NCBI RefSeq assembly: GCF_032854445.1
Contig: NC_088303.1
Span: forward strand, 33,177,501-33,241,500
DNA: 64,000 nucleotides
Direction of reading: 5' to 3'
Source: Liolophura sinensis
Taxonomy: Eukaryota; Mollusca; Polyplacophora; Chitonida; Chitonidae
Of this stretch, positions 1 to 12,400 are shown one piece after another. Both the position numbers and the translations under genes were made by a program. The number at the start of each line of letters is the position of its first letter. Position 1 is the first letter of the stretch. Under the pieces are notes generated by a model, which had not been told where the DNA came from, ran no database searches, and saw only the letters and a list, made by a program, of their open reading frames with translations.

Positions 1-297
1 GCCGATGGCATATCAGTTAGGAAGCCTTCGGAGCGAACCTTCCAGACCAATGCATCAACCACTGTATCTATGAATGCGTCTCCCAAAACTAACGCAGCAT
101 TCCTTGAACCACATAGGGTTTCCGATGATCACAGCAAGACGAGATCAAATCCAAATATACTGACAGCAGGCAGTGAGAATCTGGTTAAGCAAGAGCCAAT
201 GTGCGTGGGTGTATCTGTTGGAGAAACTTTTCATGACAATAGAGGCGATGACAATTGCCCAGACAACCTGACATTGGACAACTCTTTCTTCAAGTAG
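1..297 (+). CDS. 3'-terminal coding exon of an unrecognised gene (partial)
   Basis: The frame beginning at base 1 is open for 98 codons and ends at a TAG at 295-297. It has no in-frame stop at its left edge, so it continues upstream of the window either as exon or across an unseen splice site. The peptide is polar, rich in Ser, Asn, Thr and Asp, has no membrane segment, and ends LTLDNSFFK. It contains VKQEP, which fits the psi-K-x-E sumoylation pattern, so a nuclear protein is possible. Nothing identifies a family. The sequence after the stop falls abruptly to AT-rich non-coding DNA, as expected of a 3' UTR. That this is coding is likely from composition and the length of the open frame; the function is unknown. 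Confidence 0.55.
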   Translation, partial: ADGISVRKPSERTFQTNASTTVSMNASPKTNAAFLEPHRVSDDHSKTRSNPNILTAGSENLVKQEPMCVGVSVGETFHDNRGDDNCPDNLTLDNSFFK

Positions 298-2270
298 AGT
301 TTGCCCTTTTCTTTATTAGTCTCAAGGTCATTGTATCATTTTTACAGATAATTGTAATAAGATTGAACCTATCTGAACCTTTCTAGTTCCAAATTTGATC
401 AAAATAGGATTACACCAAACCAAATTGAATGCACTTTATTTTCAGATTTTATCCAAACTAAATTTGGTAGCTGTTTCAAAGGTTTTTGATATATATATTG
501 TCAGGAAAAATAGTGTACTAGATCAAAGAAAGGTATGACCGATGTAGCTCTGTAGACAACTCCTTTTGAATAGGTAGAAGTTAGCAGAGAGAGCATATTT
601 GTAACAGCTCATTAATCATCATTTCATCAGAACCTGTTTCTGTACAGATTCAGTGTGGATTTTTTTTTTCTTGTAACAAAGTTAATTTTAGGATCAACAC
701 CTCAGCCCTATGTCTCAGACTTCAATCGTCATTATTGTTTCTCAGAATTGATCATCACCTACATGTTGTATTTAACATTTTGTTCTCTCACTTTTATCTG
801 AACCTGTTCTGATACAGATTTTGAGTAGGCTTTTTGTCTTGTAAGAAAATTAATTTCTCGACTAAGACCTAGTCCAAAGTTCAACATATCTGTCTCAAAC
901 TTTTCCTCATGGTTGTTTTTTTTTTCAGAATAGATCAACATCTAGCCTCTTAACATTTTGTTATCATGCTTCATCTCATTTTTTGATTGACACACAAGTT
1001 TTATTGTGTACACTTGTATACACATTGTCACTGTTAATTGCACCCAGATGTTACTGCCAACAATAATTTACATTTTTTGTGGTATATGTACATGTGTAAT
1101 TAATACTTTTTGAGAATGAATAGTCAGAACAGCTTTGTCTATTCATGCACAGACATTTTTCTCATAGTTAGGTGACCAGGAATAATATGGAGCAGACATG
1201 ATTTCAAATACAAGCACTGGGTGTATAGTGTGGTTTAGGATATAGTGATGGTATTTCTTTTAATAGAAAACATATCAGAAATCATAACAAGCTGGAGCAA
1301 GCATTGAAAATGTTGCATATAAATCATGTCACAAAAGAAAGAAATAGTGCTTGGTTCACCGATGTTTCGTTTATATACTGTTGATTATGTCCCCTTGTGT
1401 ATTATGACATCAGTGATTGATTTACCGTGTTGAAAAGGAAAAGTTAAACGTTAAAAGATGGTAAATGCCAAGCATTAATATAGTGGTTGCTGTTTCTGAT
1501 TACTTCTCAAAGACATTTACATCAATTTGCCTGTTATATAAATTGACATCATTTCATATCAAAATTTACACGCTTGTAAAGCTAATGTAGTGATATTTTG
1601 TATTTTGGCGAATTTTATGTGTGTGTTGTGGGTTTACTTTGTGATTCGGGTAAAATGTGATGGTATTAATTACGAGGTGTTATATGTGACTTTTTCAGAG
1701 AGGGTCTATATACAGAATATATCTACAGACATAAATGATACATAAATGTTGTTGGTGATGTTGATAGCCACATCCATCCGTTTCATAAAGAAGTCATTTT
1801 TTTTTTTCATTAATCTTCTAGAGTATTATCAATATTTTGTTCTCGACTTTTTTGTGCATTGGTTATGTTTACAAGGTTAAATATACGTAGTTAAGTATTT
1901 TTTATGACTAATTTGTCATAATTTTCAGAGGGCTTTCTTTTTGATTTTTTGTATAAATTTCTGACATAAAATTGTATTAATATGGTAGATAAAGCTTTTT
2001 TTATTAGTATTTATACTCATTGAGTTTCTTCCTTTATGCCAGTGCTGCAAGGTGCCAAAACTATGTTTTACTTATATGAGTTTGTAATCAATTACCATAA
2101 AAGATAAGTGTGTCCAGAGGAAAAATGTATAGACTTACATTATGGATGTATTAATTATAATATGATTGATTTATTTATACATCGGTTTCATTTCAAATGT
2201 TAGCATCACATGTGCTCTCACTTCCTCATATTTTTTCTCGGTTATGTTGTCGGTAAGAGTTTATTGACGA
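298..2270. other. 3' UTR / intergenic AT-rich DNA
   Basis: I see no coding exon here. The short open frames lack splice signals and coding composition. A diverged duplication lies at about 600-945. The 3' UTR of the first gene must start here, but I cannot place its end. Confidence 0.5.
605..945 (+). repeat. Diverged ~170-bp tandem duplication
   Basis: Two successive blocks, about 620-770 and 795-945, share ordered words: 'gaacctgtt', 'tacagatt', 'cttgtaa', 'gttaattt'/'attaattt', 'gtctcaaac'/'gtctcagac', 'cagaat' and 'gatcaacatc'/'gatcatcacc'. The copies are too diverged to be recent. Confidence 0.5.
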
Positions 2271-2445
2271 GGGGGCCGAGGTGGTTAGCGGCCGCTGTGA
2301 GTTCAAGTCCAGCTCATGTCGGTTTCTGCTCCACCGTACATGGAAAGGTCTTGCAGCAACTTGTGGATGGTTATGGGTCTCCCACCTCACACCATAATGA
2401 TTGCTGCCGTCGTATAAGTGAAATAAATTAAATTGCAAATAAAAA
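2271..2445 (+). mobile_element. SINE family A copy (internally deleted head)
   Basis: It has the 'gaggtggttagcg' head, a B-box-like 'gtgagttcaagtcc', the conserved body ('ctcatgtcggtttctgctccac', 'tggatggttatgggt') and the 'cgtataagtgaaataaatt' tail. About 50 bp between the A and B boxes are missing. TTTATTGAC on each side is a probable target-site duplication. Confidence 0.75.
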
Positions 2446-5060
2446 TTTATTGACAAGTCTGCTCTACATATAAAAGTGTTACTGCTCATGTAATGGGCAT
2501 AATGGTCTCTATCATGAAGAAATGAATCTCTCTAAAAAACTTGTACATTTCTCAACTTAACATTATTATGCCAAACACACTGTGTATGTTCTGGCTTCTA
2601 TTTATTTTTTAAGTTGTTTATTGGTGCAATGAATGGCTCAAGTAACCCTGTATTTCTTTTAAAAAGGTTTCCAGAAGGAAGTCTTACACATATTTTATTT
2701 TAGCATTTAAAAAGTATACATACTCTTTATGACATGGGAATAATTGAATTATCAGAATGATATATCTTGTTTTTTCCTTGTTCCCATGTGTGTTGTTGCA
2801 TTGTTTTCTCGTGATATTCAAAAGTGCTTTTATGATTTATTGTTATGGTTATTTGTCATGTAAGTTTGTTTTTTTTTATTCAAAGTCATTCCGGATGGTA
2901 ATGTTGACAAAGTGAAAGATTTTACAAAGTCATCTAGTTGTATATGTTATAAATACTTAAATGTGCCAATATAGACCCTGTATAGTTGTTAAAGGGTCAG
3001 ACTTTAAATATCTTACCATATCTATTGTCACAGTGCTGGTCTTGTGCTATATTCCATACGGAGTGCAGGTGATTCCCATCAGCCAAGTCTATGTGTCGTT
3101 GTTCCGTCAGTTTGTGACTCTTGAATTCATAGCATATCTGCAGATCATTGTGCAGCGGTTGGTAGTAAATCTGACATGTTTGTTACTATCTTGCACATAT
3201 TTGTATCATGTTTGTTAAGCTCTTCATTGAAAAATAGAATAGTGCTAATTTTCTGGCTGAATACCGTGTCATGCATTTCTGGCTTGTGTTGATTAGAATC
3301 AAGTTACTAGAGATACAGAATAAACCAGTTGATATATGGCTCGTGACTTTTCTTCTCTGTCTTTATGTATACAGCAGTTGGGAATTTTCGACATTCAAAT
3401 TACAGTTGGTCTGTATGTATATGTGCCTGGCAGGGTTAACTTCATACTTAACAGTTTGTCAGTCACATGACAACAAGGAGTCATTAGGTGTGTGTATATA
3501 TATTCTATATCTTCTTGCAGCAGGGCAAGTCCATGTGTCGCCAAAGTGAAGTATCATGCCAAAGACACTACTCATGTCACCAACCCTGACCCAGTGACAT
3601 TACACTAACACTGGGCCAACCAGCCCTGTTTCCTTGCTCTAACTTCTCAGTAATGAGTGCCTAGCGGACTGTAGCAAGTACAATTAAAGCTGTGCACATA
3701 TAGAGGACAGAGACATGCAGTCTTTGGCTAAGAGATGAGCTTTTTTCAGTCAAAAATCATGTGAATAAGACTGAAGTTATATTGAGTAGGCCAGAGCTTC
3801 TGTGCACACTGCAGGGGCAGAGAAGAGTGTTTGCTTTAAGCACTGAATCACAGTTCAGAGTCAGACTCCTGACCAAGTAAAGACAAGCAAAGTGTCTTGC
3901 CTTCCAGTCGCTACACATAGTTCACACAATATGTGGGTTCTACATTTTGCTCACTTGTCTTGTCTTACATGAAGTTTTCTTGTCTTACTACAGTTCAGTG
4001 TACAAGTGTATAATGTTAAATGAAAGAAAGTTCACTTGAAACTTGCGAAAGGTTGTTAGTTTACTCCTGGTTTTCTTCCGCCATGGTGTAAAGGAAAATT
4101 CTTGAGTATGTTTTATCACAATAATAAATGAAAAAATGAAAGCATAAAGTTCTTACAGCTTACCAGGTCACTGGATAATCACTCAGCATGAAGTGAGATG
4201 TAAAGTACTTGTTGACCCAATATCGGAATAATGTAACAGGCAGGGGCATTCTGATGCTGCCGTGTGTCTTCAATAAGACATTCAGGCTTTCAGACTAACC
4301 TTCCACAGTTAAGGTTTTAATGGCAATATACATGACATAATACATCAGTGGGTCTAGTCTGGGGGCCAAAATTATATATTCTAATATAATAAGATACATG
4401 TAGAAGCCAGTGAAGATTTGATGGCACCATGTTAATAATTACATTCCCATTTTGCCTTCACTGGCTCATTCAGACAAAGTGCCTCTCATTTTGCATCCGG
4501 CCAGCCCTTGGATGATGAGGTCATGCCGAAATACATCTCAAACTGCAAGCTGCAGCTGAAGTCAGAAGGATTGCCAAGTAACTGGCAATGGGTGGTTGTT
4601 TCCTCCGAACTCTACCAAGTTTCCTCCACTCCTAAACCTGACAAATGTCACATTAATAAAGTACAATGTGCAGGCTCAAAAATAGGCAATGGACATGCAT
4701 GGAATCTGTAGATATTTCCTTGCTCTCACTATTTCTGGTACCTTTATAGTGACAATAAACAGGTGACACCAGACATGTGGGTATTTATGCAGTCTCTGAT
4801 TTACATGTAGTCCACCAATAAAACTGACCATCCTCATATACATACGTAAGTCAAAATTTATTGAGCTGGCATTAAATAACTATCAAATAAATAAATAATG
4901 ATCAAATTCCCGATATGAACAAGGTCATTCCTCAAAGTTCTACATACATATGCAGCTCTTCTGGCAACATGCAGAAAAAAACAATCAAAAATTTGATTTG
5001 CTTGATCTTTAATTACTCTTGAGAATTCAAGACCAGCTGATTCTGGCATCCTTCAGTCGT
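2446..5060. other. Intergenic DNA, repeat-derived in part
   Basis: I see no gene. It includes a family B copy (3440-3690), a possible family C tail (about 4031-4145) and family C-like sequence around 4580-4640 that creates a spurious 67-codon frame. Confidence 0.5.
3440..3690 (+). repeat. Dispersed repeat family B, copy 1
   Basis: It matches 58980-59220 in the same order and strand: 'cagtcacatgacaac' against 'cagtcatatgacaac', then 'gccaaagtg', 'tgaagtatc', 'acccagtgacattacactaacactgg' and 'aacttctcag'. The class is unknown and I see no protein. Confidence 0.6.
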
Positions 5061-5063
5061 TTG

Positions 5064-5205
5064 ATGGAAGGTCTGCCAGCTGCCAGCAACCTGTGGATGG
5101 GCATGGGTTTCGACCACGCTCTGTCGTTTTTCCTACCACGTTCCCACCAAAATGCTGCCAGAAGCAGTGAAATCTTCTTGAGTATGGCGTAATAAATAAA
5201 TTAAT
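5064..5205 (+). mobile_element. SINE family A copy, 5'-truncated and diverged
   Basis: Only the body and tail remain: 'ggaaggtctgccagc', 'agcaacctgtggatgg', 'gtgaaatcttcttgagtatgg' and 'aataaataaat'. The tRNA-like head is missing. Confidence 0.65.
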
Positions 5206-5607
5206 CTTTCCTTCTTTATTCTGATATTTGCCGATTGCACTCGTGATCGTCAGATATAAGAAATAAAGCACCAACACTTTTCCTGACCAAACGCTCGGCT
5301 AACTGTCGTTTTCTCTCATTTACAACTAATTGCGTGTTGTCCTAGCTGCACACGCCTCGGTGTAGTATGTGGGGGTCTCTCGGGGAATGGGAGCTAGTGG
5401 TCGGTCGGACATATTACAATTACTGCTACGGATACCCTGTTTTACACCTGCTGGATATTCTGCAAAGGTGGGGAAAGAGATCAGATTCTATGTCTTCAGA
5501 ATGAACGCCTTGACTTATCTCTGCTGAAGTATTCTGGTTTTCCAAACTTGACGTGACCGAGGGTAACCCTGGGGAATCCCTTCTGTCGGCCTCGTTTTCG
5601 AGGTCAA

Positions 5608-5615
5608 TGACGTCA
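5608..5615. promoter_or_regulatory. Perfect CRE octamer upstream of the LRP12-like gene
   Basis: TGACGTCA lies about 0.7 kb upstream of the proposed first coding exon, in a stretch (about 5570-5660) richer in C, G and CpG than its surroundings. CREB/ATF proteins bind this palindrome in animals. Its role as a promoter element here is inferred from position only. Confidence 0.3.
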
Positions 5616-6336
5616 TATCAGTCGGGCTCGTGTGAGATAAATATGGCGGAGGTGGAAATAGGTTTGTGTAACTGTTAGGAAGGTTCGGGAAGTTTGTTTT
5701 AAATTTAATTTTTTAAGTTAAAGACAACACATTATGTCATATCAGAGGACTTTGCACCTATTTGCTGTATTCAGGAATCAGAGTCTTTCTTATACCTAAT
5801 TATATCAGCGATAGGTAAAAAGAGATTTGACAGCGATCAAGTAGAGGTGCGAATCACTTCCTCGATTAGTCGAGTTCCACACGACGGATAAGCACAGCCA
5901 AAACAACAAAAGCAGACTGACAGAGAAGCAAGACTAAACTGTTAGCACTGCCGGCGGTGTTGACATCTTGAACACGGCGTATAAGTGACAGTTGTGGCTT
6001 GAACAGTGTGAGTTAGAACTGAATTTGCAGTTTTGACGTTTTTCCAAGATGATTTTTTTCTGACAAGACAAACCTCGGTGTTCTTGGCAAACAAGCACTT
6101 CCGATAAAAGCATTAGGACAATACTGCTGTATATATGGAGACGATGTTGCAATGACGCAACTGTCGGAAGGGAAGTGAAATAAAAGAAAACCAAAGATCC
6201 TGTTCATGTATATACAGATGAAGGTTGTCCTGCCCAGTAGGTAGTCAAGAGGATGCATTCCATGTGATGACAGCATGGTTCAAGTGAAATGTAAGATGGT
6301 GTTTCAGATGCATTACAAATGTACTGTAGCTATATT

Positions 6337-6400
6337 ATGTTCGAGACTGTGGACAGCAAGGCATTTGTCATTTTACTTGTGCTGACACAGTGGGTGAAAG
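6337..6400 (+). CDS. LRP12: LRP12-like exon 1: start codon and signal peptide
   Basis: An ATG at 6337 opens 21 codons containing a hydrophobic core ([12 protein letters not shown]) typical of a signal peptide. The exon ends AAAG|GTTACG in phase 1, which fits exon 2 exactly. The donor is only moderate and I have no transcript support. It lies in a less AT-rich, promoter-like region with no competing ATG exon that I can see. Confidence 0.5.
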
Positions 6401-9400
6401 GTTACGGCTGAAGCGGGTTGGCATAAATGTTAGTTTATGCTTGTTCCATGGCGGTGCTCAATCATGCATATCCCAGAAGTTGGGAGACTATCATAGCGGT
6501 TCATAAATGGTAGTAGGTGCCTCCGTGGCTGAGGTGGTTAGCACACCAGTGCAGTGTAATGACGCAGGAGCCTCCCACCAATGCGGTCGCTGTGAGTCCA
6601 GCTCATGCTGGCCTTCTCTCCAGAAATATGAGGGAAGGTCTGCCACCCATCTGAGGACAGCCCTGCCTGGTTTCCTCCCACCATAATGCTGGCCGCCGTC
6701 ATATAAGTGAAATATTCTTGAGTACGGCATAACACACCAATCCAATAAATAAATAAATATAAATGGTACTTGCCTTTTGTGATCAAAATAAACTATTCAT
6801 ACATATTTATATTGTCACAAAAATTCTCAAGCAACTTTAATGACAAAAAGTATGTTAAGAAATGAAAATGGCATGTCCATTTTTGGACTGAAAACAAGCT
6901 GGATTTGCCCAATTCACATAATGTCGTGTGTGTTTTGAATTGCTAAGCTATTCCACCAACTTGGTGTAAATGCTTAAGAACTCAGAACTAACTTGAAATA
7001 AAGCATAATTTGTCTGCATAAATAACAGGGAAGTTAATACAAAAAAGTAAACTATGCTTCATTGTGACATAACCAAAAAAAAAAGGCAACAAGAAAAAAA
7101 GGAGGAAAAAAAATTAGCCTTGTTGATGCTGCACGGTCAGCAAAGGTTTTCTGTTCATTCACAGTTCTGTGGTGTAGCATACTTTAGTGTTTATTTAAGG
7201 ATGAAATATCAGCATTTCCTTCACTGATAAAAGTGAAATTTTACTGTTAGATTTCACTTTTGTTATTACATTTTGATATTTCACAACCGGACACCCTGAC
7301 ATCTAAAAAGAAATATTTTGTTTTATGATGTTTCAATCCGAACTCAGCAGCATGACGTCATAAAACAAGTTTGATCAACTTTTATCATCATTAACGTCAT
7401 AAAACAAGTTTGATCAACTTTTATCATCATTATGTGGATGTTAGATTATGTTTTCAAAGTGTTCTTAATGCTTGGGTTAAATTTGTTACAAATATCAGCT
7501 TCTATTGAAAGATTGATCCAGTTCAGCCTTTTAGTCTTATAAAGTAGGATACATGTACCTGTGGTCTACTTGTATTGAATTGTATTATTATTGAATCATA
7601 TTAAATTACCAGGATCATATCTGGAAAAAAATTGAAAGTTCTTATCTCAAACTTTAAAGGTGATATCGTGGCCATAGATAAACAAATTTGATAAAATGTT
7701 ACTCAAAATGATGCTTTCTGAAAAGCTTTTAAATCTGTATAGGAGTGGAATTTGTATGAAGAGTCCTCTTTTTTATTGGTTAACCGTCATATTTTTATTT
7801 CAATTTACATGTTGGTTTTAATACAGTTTGGTCAGTTTTGGTAACCAACAGCTTGGGAACAAAAACGTTTTTCAGAAATAAGATCAAAAATGACTCTTGA
7901 TGTAGCCCTGATTATATTGAGGTACATGCATATACATCTCATGTTACTGACAGCAAATCCCTAATTAACTATTTGAAGCATGTTCGCTAGGATCAGCATA
8001 GTTGAAATAATCTCTGTCATCCAATGAAATGTTTGGGTATTCCTTGAAAAGTCTGCAATGGATTCCTGTGTATACCTGAATTTAGTACTTTCACATAAGT
8101 AAAGGTACATGTCATTTTAGTAAGCAGTGCTGTAGGAGGAGGCCCGGGCGAGTTTTAAATTATGACAATTTAGAATGTTTGATGTTTATTTGTAACAGAT
8201 TACACCCTAATCTTGGTTGTGGTGGTTACCCTTCAAGGATGCCAGACCAGGAATATCAGGGACATAGGTAAGTTGATCTGTTTTGACTCATCTCCAATTT
8301 TGTCCACCCATACTAAAACCTGACCAAAAGTTCTTCCAATAAATGTTACGAATGCTGTTGTCATGTGTGAAGACTTAAGAAAGACATCTAATACAATGTA
8401 ATATACTGCTTCCTGTACTGTGAATATTCTTGACATACTTGTACATGTAGTTATAATACATTACAAGAATTTTTACAAGGGGTCTCTGTGGCCCAGGAGG
8501 TTAGCACACCAGCACGGCGCAGTGACCCAGGAGTCTCTCACCAATGTGGTCACTGGGAGTTCAAGTCCACTGCATGCTCGCTTCCTCTCTTACTGTAAGT
8601 GGGAAGGTCTGACAGCAACCTGTGGATGGTCGTGGGTTTTCCCCGGGCTCTGCCTGGTTTCCTCCTACCATAATGCTGGCCGCTGTTGTATAAGTGAAGT
8701 ATACTTGAGTACAGCAAAAGAAAAAAAAAAAACCATCAAATAAGTAGATAAATTGATGAAACTGCAGTCTTTAGTGGCATATGTTTTTATCTATTTCTGC
8801 AGCTAACCAGCCGAAATGCGAATTTGTGAGACCTCCACGCACAGAACATGCTGGCACCATTCTAAGCCCGGACTACCCTCTGTCCTACCCCAATGGGATC
8901 TGCAAGAGCTGGCAAATACGTGGGGAGCGTAAACAAGTTATAACTATACAGTATGTCATTGCATAAGTTTCACTTTCACTTTAACAAAGACACAAGTAAT
9001 AAAATAGCCTTTCGCAGTGTGTGTGTTAGAATCAAACATCGCAGTTTGTCGCATTATCAAACATCATTAGCCTAACAAAAACAGGATAACTGTGACATAT
9101 TCATAGAATTCGGCAAATCACACCCAGTGAACACAGTTTATGTGTCTGTCCTGTTTTCATTTGACTAATCAAACTCAACAAATCAAGCTGCGTGAAGATT
9201 GCTTAAGTTTTGTATTTGACGTTGGTGTTGATGTATGGTTTCAAAGATTTAAAAACCTATAGCGTTGATGAGACTGTTCAAGATGTGTTCTTATCCTATA
9301 CTCTCTCTCTGTCAACTATGGCTGTATGTCAGGAAATCAGCATGGAACTATTTTCAGCAAAGTTCAGAGATTTTCTCCACTGTCTCCTTCACTAGTAAAT

Positions 9401-12400
9401 CTGACCTCTATACTACAAAATAACATGTTATTCAGGAGTATAAAGTAGGACAAGTATTAATAAATAATTAAACCCATTGACTGTGATATTAAACATTTTT
9501 GATCCCAGAAAACTTGACAACAATATCATTATGAGTGAAAAATTCCTAGGTCTAGTATTATGTAAACCAGTCAAAGAAGTAGGCAGGTGTGTATCTTGAA
9601 TAGCCTGTTATCTAGAATGGTTATCCCCTTTGCTCAGCTTCCAGACTCTACAGATAGCTGTGAGCGACGGGGGCGATTGTGAGGAGGACTTCCTGGAGAT
9701 TGGCCCTCAGCCGGAGGTCAAGATCTGTGGGAACCATTCCAGCCCTTATATCTCACAGCTCGGCCATGTCTGGATTAGATTTCGGTCTGATTACCGACGG
9801 TCGGCCCGAGGCTTTGAACTGCTTTATGTCATGGGTATGTACAAAGTGAACTGTGACATTTGTTCTCTTTTTCTTCAGACTTTTTGCCCCTTCACCTGAT
9901 ATTTTTTAAGCATATTTTGAGGGCATTTCTCTGTCTAAGCTGAAAAAATTATGTGTTCCAAGCCTGATGCTGGCTTAGCAACCAAACTGAATATTATAGG
10001 TACATGTACAATCGAAAAGATTAAGGTGAACATCATTGCCTACAAAATTGCGTTTAAACTTGCTTAAAGGTTGAAGAAAATAGGATTCATCAATACCCTA
10101 CCTCAGAAGAGTTAAAAACAATATATTACAATAAGTGATAAGTTATTATCCTGTGCGCTTTCTTTAGTGTCTGTCATTATATAACATTCGTCATGAAGCA
10201 GATAGTATTATTAAAAGTGATGTGAAACAATCTAACAAACAAACCAGTCCAGTCTCTGTTATGCACCACAAATTATCCAGACCAAGGCTTAATTCCAGGA
10301 TTTACTCTAAAAGGTGGAGAAAACTCAGAAATGACAAATTTCAGATGAAAGAGTGCAAAAAGTTATCCCGAGTTGTGGTCTTCAATATTTTTTCCAATTT
10401 TTCCTTTAGGAGAAAAAGACGCTTGAAAATAATTCATGTATGGTGGGTATTTGGGATCACCTTTTGTTATTTTTAGTCTTTGTTTAATAATGTCATAAAT
10501 GAGGATGTAGCACAGGTTACAATAATAATTTAAAAAATTTTTGCACTAGAATTTGTTCTTTTCAGCTAGTAAATGTATTATACCTCAATTTGGATCATAT
10601 TTATATTTTTAGTATGTTCATAAATATTATCATAGTTTAGGTTAAATGCATATGTTTCGATATAAACAACAAATTTACATTCAAATAAATTTATTAGACA
10701 AGCATCACATTCTTATTTAGAACATTATTATGCAACAACAATAAATACCAAAAGTTGGTCCCAAATACCCACCATACAAAAATATTTTCAAATACCCTTT
10801 TCTCTTGAAAAAAAAAAGAAATCCAAAAAAATATTAAAGATCATATTTGCAAGTAAGTATTGATGCTCTTTCATCTGATTTTGGCATCATTCTTATGTTG
10901 TCTTCTCCTTTAATAAGACCTTCAGGTAGAGGCTTCACTCTTTGTGTTCATGTAATTGGTTCCATGGCTGACGGAATTAGCACACCAGCGTGACGCAGTG
11001 ACCCGAGAGCCTTCCACCAATGTGGTCGCTGTGAGTTCAATAAGTAATGATTGTATGTATATATAACAATCTGTTGGCTCCCTTCCAGGACCACTACATG
11101 TAGGAACATGCCAAGAGGGAGAGTTTAGATGTAATAATGGTCAGTGTATTCTTCAAGACTGGCAGTGTGATGGCCAGTTTCATTGTCTTGACCATTCTGA
11201 TGAACAGAACTGCCAGCATGGTAAGTTTTCAGAACATAATTCATGTTTTTTTTTCTCAGCCAATGAGAGAGCTGCAGAATATGTGTGTTTGTTTGTAACT
11301 TCTTCGCTTGGAGTTCAGCAATAAGGGGATAGTGCAACGACTGGTTGACCCGTATCAGTGCAATGGCTCGGGTGGAGCGGCGTACTTGCCTTCGGTAAGT
11401 CCTCTCAGTGAAGCAGCATTAGATAAAGGAGTGATGGAAATCCATCCTGCAACAAGGAGGCATATTACATGTACTCTAAGGCCTCCTTTGTTGTCATAAG
11501 ACAAAAAAAATGTTAAGTACAACATTAAACTCCAAGCACTCACTCACTTACTCCATTAAACTGTAGGTGATTTAGTGTACCTGTAAGTGGCTAAAGCGTG
11601 TATTTTATCTGTATAGAGTTGAGCATGTTAGAACAAGCAGTCAAGCAAAGTATTTCAGGAAAGAACTGAGAATGTTGCCCATTGAAGTGCTCTTTACCCA
11701 CAGAATGTTGCCCGTTGATGTGTTCTTTACCCTCAGAATGTTGCCCATTGAAGTGCTCTTTACCCACAGAATGTTGCCCGTTGATGTGTTCTTTACCCTC
11801 AGAATGTTGCCCATTGAAGTGCTCTTTACCCACAGAATGTTGCCTGTTGATGTGTTTTTTACCCTCAGAATGTTGCCCATTGAAGTGCTCTTTACCAACA
11901 GAATGTTGCCCGTTGATGTGTTCTTTACCCTCAGAATGTTGCCCAGTGAAGTGCTCTTTACCCACAGAATGTTGCCTGTTGATGTGTTCTTTACCCTCAG
12001 AATGTTGCCCATTGAAGTGCTCTTTACCCACAGAATGTTGCCTGTTGATGTGTTCTTTACCCTCAGAATGTTGCCCATTGAAGTGCTCTTTACCCACAGA
12101 ATGTTGCCTGTTGATGTGTTCTTTACCCTCAGAATGTTGCCCATTTGAAGTGCTCTTTACCAATAAAATGTTGCCCGTTGATGTGTTCTTTACCCTTAGA
12201 ATGTTGCCCAGTGAAGTGCTCTTCACCCACAGAATGTTGCCCATTGAAGAATTCTTTACACGTGGAATGTTGCCCATTGAAGTGTTTTTACCCAAAGAGT
12301 ATTGCTCATTGAAGTGTTCTTTACACATGGAATATTGTCCAGTGAAGTGTTCTTTATACTCAGAATGTTGCCCATTGAAGTGTTCTTTACCCACAACATG

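Noticed and set aside
4508-4711. 67-codon open frame
   Set aside because: It overlaps words of repeat family C and has no splice or homology support.
5643-5660. Alternative LRP12 start at an ATGGCGGAGGTGGAAATAG
   Set aside because: The frame stops after five codons; the 6337 start gives a signal peptide and a matching splice phase.
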